Source: JANNGZ01 sp031404155
Lineage (GTDB): Bacteria > Pseudomonadota > Gammaproteobacteria > Burkholderiales > Burkholderiaceae_C
Direction: 5' to 3'
NCBI GenBank assembly: GCA_031404155.1
Contig: JANNGZ010000416.1
Coordinates: forward strand, 1 to 14,196
Length of the DNA stretch: 14,196 nt
Shown: positions 6,639 to 14,169 of the stretch, one piece after another
Numbering within the stretch: the stretch's first letter is position 1
Layout of the letters: every line of letters starts with the position of its first letter
Position numbers and translations under genes: made by a program
The notes under the pieces: generated by a model
The model's input: the letters and a program-made list of their open reading frames with translations, nothing else
What the model was told of the DNA's origin: nothing
Databases searched by the model: none

Positions 6639-8696
6639 TCAATCCTCGTCCTTCACCTTGAACTGCCCAACCAGCTGCACCTGCACGTTCGGCGGCACCG
6701 GGTCGTAGTGGCTCAAGGCCAGCGTGTAGCGCCCCTGCCCGGCGGTCATCGCGTTCAGGCGCGACTGGTAGCCCGACAACTCCGACAGTGGCGCCAGGCC
6801 GCGCACGATCATCATGCCGGCGGCGCCGTTGTGGGTGCCGCTCACCTGCCCGCGCTTGGCTGACAGGTCCCCGGTGATGTCGCCCATTGCCGAGTCGGGC
6901 GCGGTGATTTCGATGTCGACGATCGGCTCCAGCACGATCGGCTTGGCTTCGCGGATCGCGGCCATGAAGGCCTTCTTGCCGGCGGTGGCAAACGCGATGT
7001 CCTTGCTGTCCACGCTGTGGCTCTTGCCGTCGTAGACGATCACACGCACATCGACCACCGGGTTGCCCGAGATCGCGCCAAGCGTGAGCACCTCGCGCAC
7101 GCCTTTTTCCACCGCCGGGATGTACTGCGTGGGGATGGTGCCGCCCTTCACATGATCGACAAACTCGAAGCCCGCGCCACGTGGCAGCGGCTCAATCTTG
7201 AGGAACACCTCGCCGAACTGACCCGCGCCGCCGCTTTGTTTTTTGTGCCGGTGGTGGCCTTCGGCCGGCATCGTCACCGTCTCGCGGTAGGCGATGCGCG
7301 GCGGGCGGGTGTTGACCTCGAACTTGTAGACGTCGCGCAGGCGCTCGAGCAGCACGCGCAGGTGCAGCTCACCCAGACCGTAGACGATGGTTTCGTTGGT
7401 GGTGGCCACATGCTCCACCTTCAAACAGGGGTCTTCGTCGACCAGCTTTTGCAGTATTTCCCACATGCGCTGCTCGTCGCCATGGCGCTTGGGTTCGATC
7501 GCCAGGCCGTGCACCGGCACCGGGAAGGGCAGTGGTTTCAGGTGGATATGCTCGTCCTCGGCCGCGTCGTGCAGCACCGCGTCGAAATGCATCTCGTCGA
7601 TCTTGGCCACCGCGGCGATGTCACCCGGCAGCGCACGCGATACCTCCACATGCTCCTTGCCCTGAAGCATGAACAAGTGGCCCACCTTGAAGGGCTTGCG
7701 CCCGTCGCCGATGTAGAGCTGGCTGTCCTTGGTCACGGTGCCCTGGTGCACCCGGAACAGCCCCATGCGGCCGACAAACGGGTCCACCGTCACCTTGAAG
7801 ACATGCGCGAGCACATGTTTGGCGGGGTCGGGCTCGGCGTGCATCGGCTGGGCCTGCTCGCCTTCGCCTTTCAAAAAATCCGGCGGGTTGCCTTCGGTCG
7901 GATTCGGCAGCAGTTTTACGATCACGTCAAGCAGCTCGGCGATGCCGGCGCCGCTGCGCGCGGAGGTGAACACCACCGGGATCAGGTGGCCCTCGCGCAG
8001 CGCCTGTTCCAGCGGCGCATGGAGCTCGCCGGCGTCGATGTCGCCGTCGTTCAGGTAGCGGTCGACAAACGCGGCGTCGACTTCCACCACTTGCTCCACC
8101 AGCGCGCGGTGCGCGCCGTCCACGGTACCGAAGTCGCTGTGGCCTTCGCGGTTGTAGAAGCAGTCCACCACCTTGGTGCCGCCGGCGTCGGGCAGGTTCA
8201 GCGGCAGGCATTCCTTGCCGAAGGTCTGGCGGATTTGTTCGAGCAGCCCGTCGAGTTTGGCGCCGACGTCGATCTTGTTGACGATGATCAGCCGGTCCAG
8301 GTGGCGCTCGGCCGCGTAGGCCATCATGCGCACCGCCATCGGCTCGATGCCGGTGTTGGCGCCGATCACCACCGCCACCGTTTCCACCGCTTCCAGCGCC
8401 GGCAGCGACTGGCCGACGAAGTCGGCGCCGCCGGGGGTGTCGATCAGGTGGATGCGCGTGTCGCCATGCGTCAAATGCAGCAGCGCCGAGTTCAGCGAAT
8501 GCTGCATCTTGCGTTCCAGCGGGTCGTAGTCGCTGACCGTGGTGCCACGCTCCAGGCTGCCCGGCGCGCCGATGGCGCCGGCCTTCACCAGCAGGGCTTC
8601 CACGAGGCTGGTTTTGCCGGCGGCCGCCGGGCCCACCAGGGCCAGCGTGCGGATGGCGGCGGTGCTCGCGGGGCCCGCTGTGGATGGGCTTGGCAT
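6639..8696 (-). CDS. EF-G-like translational GTPase paralogue
   Basis: A 685-residue protein with the full five-domain layout of elongation factor G. P-loop GPAAAGKT at 22-29, switch I RGTTVSDYDPLER at 50-62, G3 DTPGG at 86-90, G4 NKID at 140-143. Domain II is near 290-375, and domain III includes DEDPCLKVEH and GLGELHLRVLLERL. Domain IV begins at YRETVTMPAEGHHRHKKQ (470-487) and domain V contains IVDIEITAPDSAMGDITGDL. Two things separate it from canonical FusA: the G3 motif has Gly where EF-G has the GTPase-activating His (DTPGH), and domain IV carries a His/Lys-rich HHRHKKQ-GGAGQFGEV stretch typical of the EF-G-like paralogue family in Proteobacteria. It is monocistronic and not next to ribosomal protein genes or tuf, so it is not the housekeeping fusA. 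AAGGAG lies 8-9 nt before the ATG. Precise cellular role is unknown; ribosome binding or a stress-linked function is inference. Confidence 0.92.
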   Translation of the reverse strand: MPSPSTAGPASTAAIRTLALVGPAAAGKTSLVEALLVKAGAIGAPGSLERGTTVSDYDPLERKMQHSLNSALLHLTHGDTRIHLIDTPGGADFVGQSLPALEAVETVAVVIGANTGIEPMAVRMMAYAAERHLDRLIIVNKIDVGAKLDGLLEQIRQTFGKECLPLNLPDAGGTKVVDCFYNREGHSDFGTVDGAHRALVEQVVEVDAAFVDRYLNDGDIDAGELHAPLEQALREGHLIPVVFTSARSGAGIAELLDVIVKLLPNPTEGNPPDFLKGEGEQAQPMHAEPDPAKHVLAHVFKVTVDPFVGRMGLFRVHQGTVTKDSQLYIGDGRKPFKVGHLFMLQGKEHVEVSRALPGDIAAVAKIDEMHFDAVLHDAAEDEHIHLKPLPFPVPVHGLAIEPKRHGDEQRMWEILQKLVDEDPCLKVEHVATTNETIVYGLGELHLRVLLERLRDVYKFEVNTRPPRIAYRETVTMPAEGHHRHKKQSGGAGQFGEVFLKIEPLPRGAGFEFVDHVKGGTIPTQYIPAVEKGVREVLTLGAISGNPVVDVRVIVYDGKSHSVDSKDIAFATAGKKAFMAAIREAKPIVLEPIVDIEITAPDSAMGDITGDLSAKRGQVSGTHNGAAGMMIVRGLAPLSELSGYQSRLNAMTAGQGRYTLALSHYDPVPPNVQVQLVGQFKVKDED

Positions 8697-8918
8697 GGTG
8701 GGGTCTCCTTGCCGCGCCAGGCTTCATGCGCGGCGATCAGGGTGGGAGGGGAGGAGGGGGCCAGGCCAGCGTAAGGGATCGCGTGCGGCGGCACAAGCGG
8801 GGCAACAGCGGGGCGGCGTGAGCTGAGCGGCGCGTCGCGGCGGTTCGCCAACCCCGCGGCTTCCGGGTGGTCCGCGCGTCGCGGCAGGCGGTGCCCGGCA
8901 GGGGATCTTTCGACGTCG

Positions 8919-8937
8919 GTCGGCGCTTCGCGCCGAC
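8919..8937. repeat. Perfect 8-bp stem with 3-nt loop
   Basis: GTCGGCGC at 8919-8926 and GCGCCGAC at 8930-8937 flank TTC. It lies in the gene-free stretch upstream of the EF-G-like gene and has no T-run on either side. It could be a repeat-element hairpin or a terminator-like structure. Confidence 0.5.
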
Positions 8938-9161
8938 TTCGCTGCGCACTACATCGCCCCGGGGTCGCGCCGCCGAACTCGCTTCGTTCACTTCGTTCAC
9001 TGCGCTCGGACAGCCGCGGCGAGTCAGATTACGAAGCGCGCTGCGCGCGCCGACCCCCTGGCTGCGTTCCTCGCCGCCCCCCAGTGAGCCCGCACCGGGC
9101 ACCACCTGCCGCGAAGACCACGGTTGGGTTTGCTCCCGCGAGCACCCAAAACGCAGGCCAT

Positions 9162-9288
9162 AAAGCCGCACCCGGGCAGGCCGCGGCGTGCGTGTGCGGC
9201 GCCGAGCCATGAGGCCGAGTACCGCAGGGCAGTCGGCCGCAGGCCGATCGCCGCAGTCGCACGCCGTGGCCTGCCCGGGTGCGGCTTT
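9162..9288. repeat. 127-bp long inverted repeat (~40-bp arms) with inner hairpin
   Basis: The left arm 9162-9192 and the right arm 9258-9288 are reverse complements over 31 bases with one mismatch (AAAGCCGCACCCGGGCAGGC begins both when read inward). Pairing continues inward with few mismatches to about 9201/9249, giving arms of about 40 bp. The enclosed about 47 bases contain another small perfect stem, CGGCC-GCA-GGCCG at 9234-9246. The whole is GC-rich and lies in a region without a gene. The form fits a REP/MITE-like element or a highly structured RNA; no target-site duplication or transposase was identified. Confidence 0.8.
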
Positions 9289-9412
9289 GCCGCGCCGCGC
9301 GTCCCCGGTTGCGGCTCTGCTGCGCGAACGCTGCAGCCGATGCTGTGGTTGAAGCGCTTCGGTGGCGCCATATGAAGCTATCACCGTTCGCTGCGATCGC
9401 GCGCGACGGGTC

Positions 9413-10123
9413 TCAGCGGCCCGTCTGCCCGAGCCAGTCCACAAGGAGCGTGCTCACCGCCTCGGGCCGCTCGATCGTCGACAGGTGCCCGCAATCTTCG
9501 ATCACCGCCAGCCGCGAGCCCGGGGCGCAGGCGTGCATCGCCTCGTGGTCGGCGAGCGTGGTCACCGGGTCTTCGCGGCCGCAGACGATCAGCGTCGGCA
9601 CCGTCACCCGGCTCAGGTCGGCAAACGAGTCGGGCCGGCCGAGCATCGCCTGCTGCTGGTTGAACTGGCCCATCGCGCCGATGCCACGCGCCATCGACGC
9701 CATCAGCGTGGTGACTTCGGTTCGCGCCAGGTGCGCGGGGTGCAGCCAGCGGCGTGGCAGCTCGGGGATCAGCGCCTCGATGCCCCCTTGCTGCACCTTG
9801 GCGATGTCGGCGCGGCGGCCCTGCTGCTTGGCCTCGGTGTCGGCGCGGGCGCTGGTGTCGAGCAAGACCAGGCGGGCGACACGCTCGCTGGCGCGGCGCA
9901 GCACCTCGAAGGCGAGGTAACCGCCGAGCGAGAGGCCGATCAGTGTGAAGCGCGGCGGCGCCGCGGCGAGCAGTTCATTGGCCATGCCGGCGAGGGTGGA
10001 GTGGTCGCGGAAGGCCATCACCTGGATGTGGTGCGACGCACTCAGGGCCTGCACCTGGTGCGCGTACAGGCGCTCGTCGGTCAGGTGGGCGCAGGCGAAG
10101 ACGAGATCATCGGGATGGGCCAT
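9413..10123 (-). CDS. Alpha/beta-fold hydrolase
   Basis: A 236-residue cytoplasmic alpha/beta hydrolase. The nucleophile elbow is GLSLGG (63-68, Ser65), the acid is Asp185 in CGREDPVTT, and the His is His213 in DCGHLSTIERPEAV, so the catalytic triad is complete. The lid segment (about 95-160) is helical and Gln/Ala-rich. The N-terminus lacks the usual HGxPG oxyanion motif; it reads LVFACAHLTDERLYAHQ, so the first strand and oxyanion loop are diverged, and substrate class (ester, lactone, enol-lactone or thioester) cannot be assigned. The ATG start has GAGG 5 nt upstream (10129-10132, minus strand). The upstream lipoprotein gene ends 16 nt before it, so the two are probably cotranscribed, although a functional link is not obvious. 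No signal peptide is seen. Confidence 0.88.
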   Translation of the reverse strand: MAHPDDLVFACAHLTDERLYAHQVQALSASHHIQVMAFRDHSTLAGMANELLAAAPPRFTLIGLSLGGYLAFEVLRRASERVARLVLLDTSARADTEAKQQGRRADIAKVQQGGIEALIPELPRRWLHPAHLARTEVTTLMASMARGIGAMGQFNQQQAMLGRPDSFADLSRVTVPTLIVCGREDPVTTLADHEAMHACAPGSRLAVIEDCGHLSTIERPEAVSTLLVDWLGQTGR

Positions 10124-10139
10124 CGCTGCCTCGCGGGCT

Positions 10140-10628
10140 TCAACCGCGAGGCGCGGGGGTTGTGGCAGTCGGCGAGCCGGTGGGCGCCTTCACGATGCGG
10201 GTCTTGCCACCGGTGGTGACGAGAATGACCGCGTCGCCCGGCGCGAACAGCTCGCCGCCCTTGGCCTGAACCAGCGCGCGCCGCTCGCCGCCCTTGAGCT
10301 GGAGCACGAATTCCACCGCGTCTTCCTTCGTGGCCATGCGCTCGATCGCGTTGCCGACCACCGAGCCGACCACGGCCAACAACACACCCACCACCGCGCC
10401 GTCACGCCGGCTGCCGACCGAACCACCCGAGATGCCGCCGACCACGCCGCCGGTGACCGCGCCGACACCGCTCTGGCTGCCGTCGACCACCACCGGCCGC
10501 ACCGCGAGCACGGTGGCGTCCTGCACCTGGGACAGGCGCTGCGCGTCGCCCTTCTGCACGACATCGGGGTTGGTGGTGGTGCAAGCCGCGAGCACCGCAG
10601 CAAGTACAAGGATCGGCAAGGATTTCAT
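10140..10628 (-). CDS. Glycine-zipper outer-membrane lipoprotein (SlyB/Pcp-like)
   Basis: A 162-residue lipoprotein. The signal peptide MKSLPILVLAAVLAAC ends in lipobox LAAC with the lipidated Cys at residue 16. Residues after Cys are Thr-Thr, not Asp, so outer-membrane sorting by Lol is expected. The centre (about 50-95) is a glycine zipper with repeated Gly at 3-4 residue spacing (GGVVGGISGGSVG, then DGAVVGVLLAVVGSVVGNAIE), the hallmark of the 17-kDa antigen/SlyB glycine-zipper group. A C-terminal about 60-residue part is beta-rich (FVLQLKGGERRALVQ, GDAVILVTTGGKTRIV), as in SlyB/Pcp proteins. ATG at 10628 is chosen because it starts the signal peptide and has GGAG about 8-9 nt upstream; the frame opens further upstream to 10715 without signal character. 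The role is probably envelope integrity. Followed by the hydrolase gene after 16 nt. Confidence 0.88.
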   Translation of the reverse strand: MKSLPILVLAAVLAACTTTNPDVVQKGDAQRLSQVQDATVLAVRPVVVDGSQSGVGAVTGGVVGGISGGSVGSRRDGAVVGVLLAVVGSVVGNAIERMATKEDAVEFVLQLKGGERRALVQAKGGELFAPGDAVILVTTGGKTRIVKAPTGSPTATTPAPRG

Positions 10629-10702
10629 GGGTGGATCTCCACAACGCAATGAACGCAAGGGCGGCTCGGCCAGGCGAGGGCCAGTCGCGGCCCGCAGCGC
10701 GC

Positions 10703-10721
10703 GCCGAAACCACATTTCGGC
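10703..10721. promoter_or_regulatory. 7-bp perfect inverted repeat upstream of the lipoprotein gene
   Basis: GCCGAAA at 10703-10709 and TTTCGGC at 10715-10721 flank CCACA. It lies 75 nt upstream of the lipoprotein ATG and 119 nt downstream of the amn stop, both on the minus strand. It may be an operator for the lipoprotein gene or the stem of an amn terminator; there is no T-run, so neither is firm. Confidence 0.35.
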
Positions 10722-10839
10722 ACCGTGCAGGCATGGTACGCCGCACCGAAGGCCCGGCAGCGGCGGCGTCGAAGGGCGGCTTGCACCCGGGCGTCACCGG
10801 CACGGGAGCCCGAGCCGAAGCCCGACCGCGCCGCACGCA

Positions 10840-12339
10840 CTACTGAAACGCCACTTCGGCAAAGCTCCTCAGCTTGCGGCTGTGCAGCTGGTCCAGCCGC
10901 CGGCTGCGCAGCAGGTCCACCGCGCGCAGGCCGATGCGCAAGTGCTGGTCGACGCGCTCGCGGTAAAACTGGTTGGCCATGCCGGGCAGCTTGATCTCGC
11001 CGTGCAGCGGCTTGTCGCTCACACACAGCAGGGTGCCATAGGGCACGCGGAACCTGAAGCCGTTGGCGGCGATGGTGGCGCTTTCCATGTCCAGCGCCAC
11101 CGCGCGGCTCTGGCTGAAGCGGCGCTCGGGGCCCGGGTGCGGCAGCAGCTCCCAGTTGCGGTTGTCGGTGGAGGCCACGGTGCCGGTGCGCAGGATGCGT
11201 TTGAGCTCCCAGCCCTGCAGTTGCGTTACGTCGGCCACCGCCTGCTCCAGCGCCACCTGGATTTCGGCCAGCGCCGGTATCGGCACCCACAGCGGCAACT
11301 CTTCGTCGAGCACATGGTCCTCGCGCACATAACCGTGGGCAAGCACATAGTCGCCAAGCTGCTGCGTGTTGCGCAGCCCGGCACAGTGGCCGAGCATGAG
11401 CCAGGCATGCGGGCGCAGCACCGCGATGTGGTCGGTGATCGTCTTGGCGTTGGCCGGGCCGACGCCGATGTTGACCATCGTGATGCCGGCCCCGTCGGGC
11501 CGCACCAGGTGGTAGGCGGGCATCTGCGGCAGGCGCGGCGGTGCGTCGCCGAGTTCGTCGCCGGGCTGCGCTGGCGTGCCGGCTCGGCGCGTGACCACGT
11601 TGCCCGGCTCGACGAAGGCGGTGTAGGTCGCGGCCGCGGGGTCTGCCGTGGGGTCCGCTGCGGCCATCAGCTCATGCCCGAGCCGCACGAACTCGTCGAT
11701 ATAAAACTGGTAGTTGGTGAACAACACGAAGTTCTGGAAATGCTCCGGTGCGGTGCCGCTGTAATGGCGCAGCCGGTGCAGCGAGTAGTCCACCCGCGGC
11801 GCGGTAAACAGCGACAGCGGCCGCGGCTGGCCGGGTGCGCTTTCGTAGGTACCGTTGGCGATGCCGTCGTCCATCGAGGCCAGGTCGGGCAGGTCGAACA
11901 GGTCGCGCATCAGCAGGCGGCCTTGTTCGTTCAGCGAGCCTTCGACATGGTCGTGCTCGGCAAACGCAAAGTGCACCGGGATCGGCTGGTCGCCGACGCC
12001 CACTTCCAGCTTCACCGCATGGTTGGCCAGCAGCAGGCGGAACTGCTCCAGGTAATAGTCGGCAAAGAGGTCGGGGCGGGTGAGTGTGGTTTCGTAGGTG
12101 CCGGGGCCCGAGACGAAGCCGTAGGAAAGGCGTGAATCGGCACGCGCCACGGTGTCGGTGCGCACCCGCACCCGCGGGTAACAGGCGCGCACCCGCTCAG
12201 CCGGCACCTCGCCCGCGACAAAGGCCTGCAAGCGCTCGCGCAGGTGGGCCACGCCGGCGTGGTAGATCGCCGCGGCATGCGCCAGCGCGGCGGCGGCGTC
12301 GCTGAATTCCTGGCGCAGCAGAAGCGGGGGTTCGATCAT
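10840..12339 (-). CDS. amn: AMP nucleosidase
   Basis: A 499-residue AMP nucleosidase (AMP + water to adenine + ribose 5-phosphate), a cytoplasmic enzyme that trims the adenylate pool; E. coli Amn is 484 residues. The N-terminal regulatory domain (about 1-190) is followed by the nucleoside-phosphorylase-like catalytic domain. Visible hallmarks: VNIGVGPANAKTITDHIAVL (289-308), RPHAWLMLGHCAGLRNTQ, LPLWVPIPALAEIQ, ALDMESATIAANG (415-427), and VSDKPLHGEIKLPG, in which Asp442 corresponds to the catalytic Asp of purine nucleosidases and phosphorylases. The C-terminal FYRERVDQHLRIGLRAVDLLR helix is also typical. The ATG at 12339 has no clear Shine-Dalgarno sequence, but no better in-frame start was seen and the N-terminal length fits. 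Monocistronic, and divergent from the CorA-like gene across a 132-nt gap. Confidence 0.95.
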   Translation of the reverse strand: MIEPPLLLRQEFSDAAAALAHAAAIYHAGVAHLRERLQAFVAGEVPAERVRACYPRVRVRTDTVARADSRLSYGFVSGPGTYETTLTRPDLFADYYLEQFRLLLANHAVKLEVGVGDQPIPVHFAFAEHDHVEGSLNEQGRLLMRDLFDLPDLASMDDGIANGTYESAPGQPRPLSLFTAPRVDYSLHRLRHYSGTAPEHFQNFVLFTNYQFYIDEFVRLGHELMAAADPTADPAAATYTAFVEPGNVVTRRAGTPAQPGDELGDAPPRLPQMPAYHLVRPDGAGITMVNIGVGPANAKTITDHIAVLRPHAWLMLGHCAGLRNTQQLGDYVLAHGYVREDHVLDEELPLWVPIPALAEIQVALEQAVADVTQLQGWELKRILRTGTVASTDNRNWELLPHPGPERRFSQSRAVALDMESATIAANGFRFRVPYGTLLCVSDKPLHGEIKLPGMANQFYRERVDQHLRIGLRAVDLLRSRRLDQLHSRKLRSFAEVAFQ

Positions 12340-12458
12340 GGGTGGGGCGGCGCGGCGGGTTTGTTGTGGCTCGATTGTCGCGCGGGCAATGCCGCGTGGG
12401 GCGGCATCGCTGCGTCACGGCGTTGCGCCCACCGCTTCCGCACGCGGATGCCGCTGCC

Positions 12459-12464
12459 TACACT
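12459..12464 (+). promoter_or_regulatory. Possible -10 box for a leaderless CorA-like transcript
   Basis: TACACT at 12459-12464 matches 4 of 6 bases of the sigma-70 -10 consensus and lies 7 nt before the chosen ATG at 12472, so transcription would begin at or within a base or two of the start codon. The upstream hexamer at the right spacing (12436-12441) is a poor -35. There is no ribosome binding site before this ATG, in keeping with a leaderless mRNA, but the case is only suggestive. Confidence 0.25.
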
Positions 12465-12471
12465 TGCAGCC

Positions 12472-14169
12472 ATGCTGAACCCGACGCTTGTGACTCCCGC
12501 CGGCGCGCACGACGGCACCGCGGCCGCGACCCCGGTGCGCCACCTGCGCCAGGTGCTGCTCTGGCCGCTGCGCCTGATGCCGGTGGCCGCGGCGGCCGGC
12601 AGCACCGACATCGCGCACCGCAGGCCCTGGGAGTTGCTGCGTGGGATGGGCAGCGCCTCGCCCTGGCGCGAGGACATCGACGAGTACACCGGCGACGCCT
12701 CGGGCTTTCACGAGCGCCACTACAACGAGTTCGTCACCTTCCTGCCCTATGTGCAGCGGCTGCTCTACGGCGAGGGGCGCACCCGCAAGAGCGACGGCTT
12801 CACCGACACGGGCGCGGAGTCGCCGATGCGTGTTTTCCGGCGCCACGACATTGCGCAGGTGCGGCTCACCGCGAAGCCGGGCGAAGTGCCGATCACCGCC
12901 GACATCGTGCACGTCGACCTTTACTTCTTCTACGACTTGGACGTGGTGCTGCTCAACATCGAGCTTGCGGCCGACGAGATCACGCTGGCGCAGGCGCAGG
13001 AGATGTTGTACCGCTTCGGCCGCGGCTACCCGGCGGGTTGGGACGCGCAGGGCCTGGCGCTGCACAGCATGGCCAAGGTGGAGTGGCTCGGCCGTGGTGG
13101 AGAGTTGCTGGCCGAGTCCGACTCGCAGCAACGCGACGCCTTCCTCGCCCATGTGGCCGAACACCGCGCGCCGCGCATTGCCGCGCATTGGGCCTTTGTG
13201 CTTGAGCCGCTGGTGGCCGACCACTCGGGCCGCGACGGCGCGCTGCGCTACCGCCAGATCGAGTACTACCGCATGCCGATGATGGCCTACCTGGCGCTGG
13301 ACAAGCCGCGTGCGCTGGCGCGCAACGATTTCGTGCGCCTGGGCCTGGTCACCGGCGGCGGGGCCGATCTGCCCTATGCCGAACAACACCTCTCGGACTT
13401 CGAGCAGCGTTTTTGTTATGACCGCTTCTGGGCCGACGTGGGCGCCGCGCCCAACACGCGCTACCTGTGCAGCGGGCATTCGCTGGTGGTGGTCGGCGAC
13501 GCGCAGGCCGAGTTCTTCCGCTGCCCCGACCGCGGTGTGCTGGCGCAGTTCCGTCATCAGCATTTCCTGCTCTTCCTGATCGCCCATTTGCAGAAGGCCG
13601 CGCTCTTGATGTTCAGCGACCGGCTGGTCGAGGCGCTGAAGCGGCTGGATGTGAACCACCCGAGCAGCGTGAAGCGTTTCAAGCGCGCGATCCGCGCCAG
13701 CTTCGAAGGGTTTTTGCGCTTCACGCACCGCTACTGGTTTCACGAGATCGCCGAACAGGCGCATTCGCGCGCGCTCTTCCACATGTGCGCCAAACACCTC
13801 GAACTCGACCCGCTGTACGCCGAGGTGAAGGAGCGCATCGCCGACATGAACACGTATCTCGACGCCGACAGCCTGCGCCGCCAGGCCAACACCGTGGTGC
13901 GGCTCACCGTGGTCACGATTCTCGGCCTGATCGGCACCGTGACCACCGGCTTCCTCGGCATGAACCTGATTGCCGAGGCCGACGCGCCGATGCCCGCGCG
14001 TATCGCCATGTTCGGGCTGGTGTTCGTGCTCACCATCGGCCTGACGATGTACACGATCGCCAAGTCGCGCCGGCTGTCGGACTTTCTCGACGCGCTGGCC
14101 GAAGAGCGTTTCAGCTTCCGCCAGAAAATTGGCGCGCTGCTGGCGGTGTGGCGGCGCGGCGCCGACTGA
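12472..14169 (+). CDS. CorA-type divalent-cation transporter-like membrane protein
   Basis: A 565-residue protein with the C-terminal layout of CorA channels. A long helical stretch (about 390-470) leads into TM1 (about 472-497, TVVRLTVVTILGLIGTVTTG then FLGMN) that ends in a GMN motif (G496-M497-N498). A short acidic loop (LIAEADAP) and TM2 (about 509-531) follow, and then a basic cytoplasmic tail KSRRLSDFLDALAEER. CorA has YGMN; here Leu replaces Tyr. CorA from enterics is about 316 residues, so about 250 extra residues lie at the N-terminus, presumably cytoplasmic (e.g. RPWELLRGMGSASPWREDIDEYTGD, FHERHYNEFVTFLPYVQRLLY). Mg2+, Co2+, Ni2+ or Zn2+ transport is expected from the family but not shown. 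Start set at ATG 12472; an in-frame ATG at 12448 and an open frame upstream exist, none with a ribosome binding site. Divergent from amn. Confidence 0.88.
   Translation: MLNPTLVTPAGAHDGTAAATPVRHLRQVLLWPLRLMPVAAAAGSTDIAHRRPWELLRGMGSASPWREDIDEYTGDASGFHERHYNEFVTFLPYVQRLLYGEGRTRKSDGFTDTGAESPMRVFRRHDIAQVRLTAKPGEVPITADIVHVDLYFFYDLDVVLLNIELAADEITLAQAQEMLYRFGRGYPAGWDAQGLALHSMAKVEWLGRGGELLAESDSQQRDAFLAHVAEHRAPRIAAHWAFVLEPLVADHSGRDGALRYRQIEYYRMPMMAYLALDKPRALARNDFVRLGLVTGGGADLPYAEQHLSDFEQRFCYDRFWADVGAAPNTRYLCSGHSLVVVGDAQAEFFRCPDRGVLAQFRHQHFLLFLIAHLQKAALLMFSDRLVEALKRLDVNHPSSVKRFKRAIRASFEGFLRFTHRYWFHEIAEQAHSRALFHMCAKHLELDPLYAEVKERIADMNTYLDADSLRRQANTVVRLTVVTILGLIGTVTTGFLGMNLIAEADAPMPARIAMFGLVFVLTIGLTMYTIAKSRRLSDFLDALAEERFSFRQKIGALLAVWRRGAD

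Larger units (their letters stand above)
8697..9412. other. 716-bp hairpin-rich intergenic region with no convincing gene
   Basis: Open frames exist on both strands but none looks like a conserved protein; they are Arg/Pro/Ala-rich and overlap each other. What is visible instead is structure: an 8-bp perfect stem GTCGGCGC/GCGCCGAC with a TTC loop at 8919-8937; a 9-bp tandem repeat CTTCGTTCA at 8982-8990 and 8991-8999; a stem TTGGGT...GCTC/GAGC...ACCCAA at 9124-9149; and the long inverted repeat at 9162-9288. The first about 150 bases would hold the promoter and ribosome binding site of the EF-G-like gene, but no strong -35/-10 pair is evident. The pattern suggests a cluster of intergenic repeats and not a decayed gene, though a structured RNA is not excluded. 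Confidence 0.6.

Noticed and set aside
7017..8774. A 585-residue open frame on the plus strand, antisense to the EF-G-like gene
   Set aside because: It is His/Val/Arg-rich, mirrors the codon structure of the opposite gene, has no domain signature, and the minus strand encodes a clear EF-G-like protein. High GC content makes such frames common.
8737..9444. A 235-residue minus-strand frame in the gene-free block
   Set aside because: Arg/Pro/Ala-rich, overlaps hairpins and other frames, extends into the hydrolase 3' end, and shows no fold or family features. More consistent with repeat DNA.
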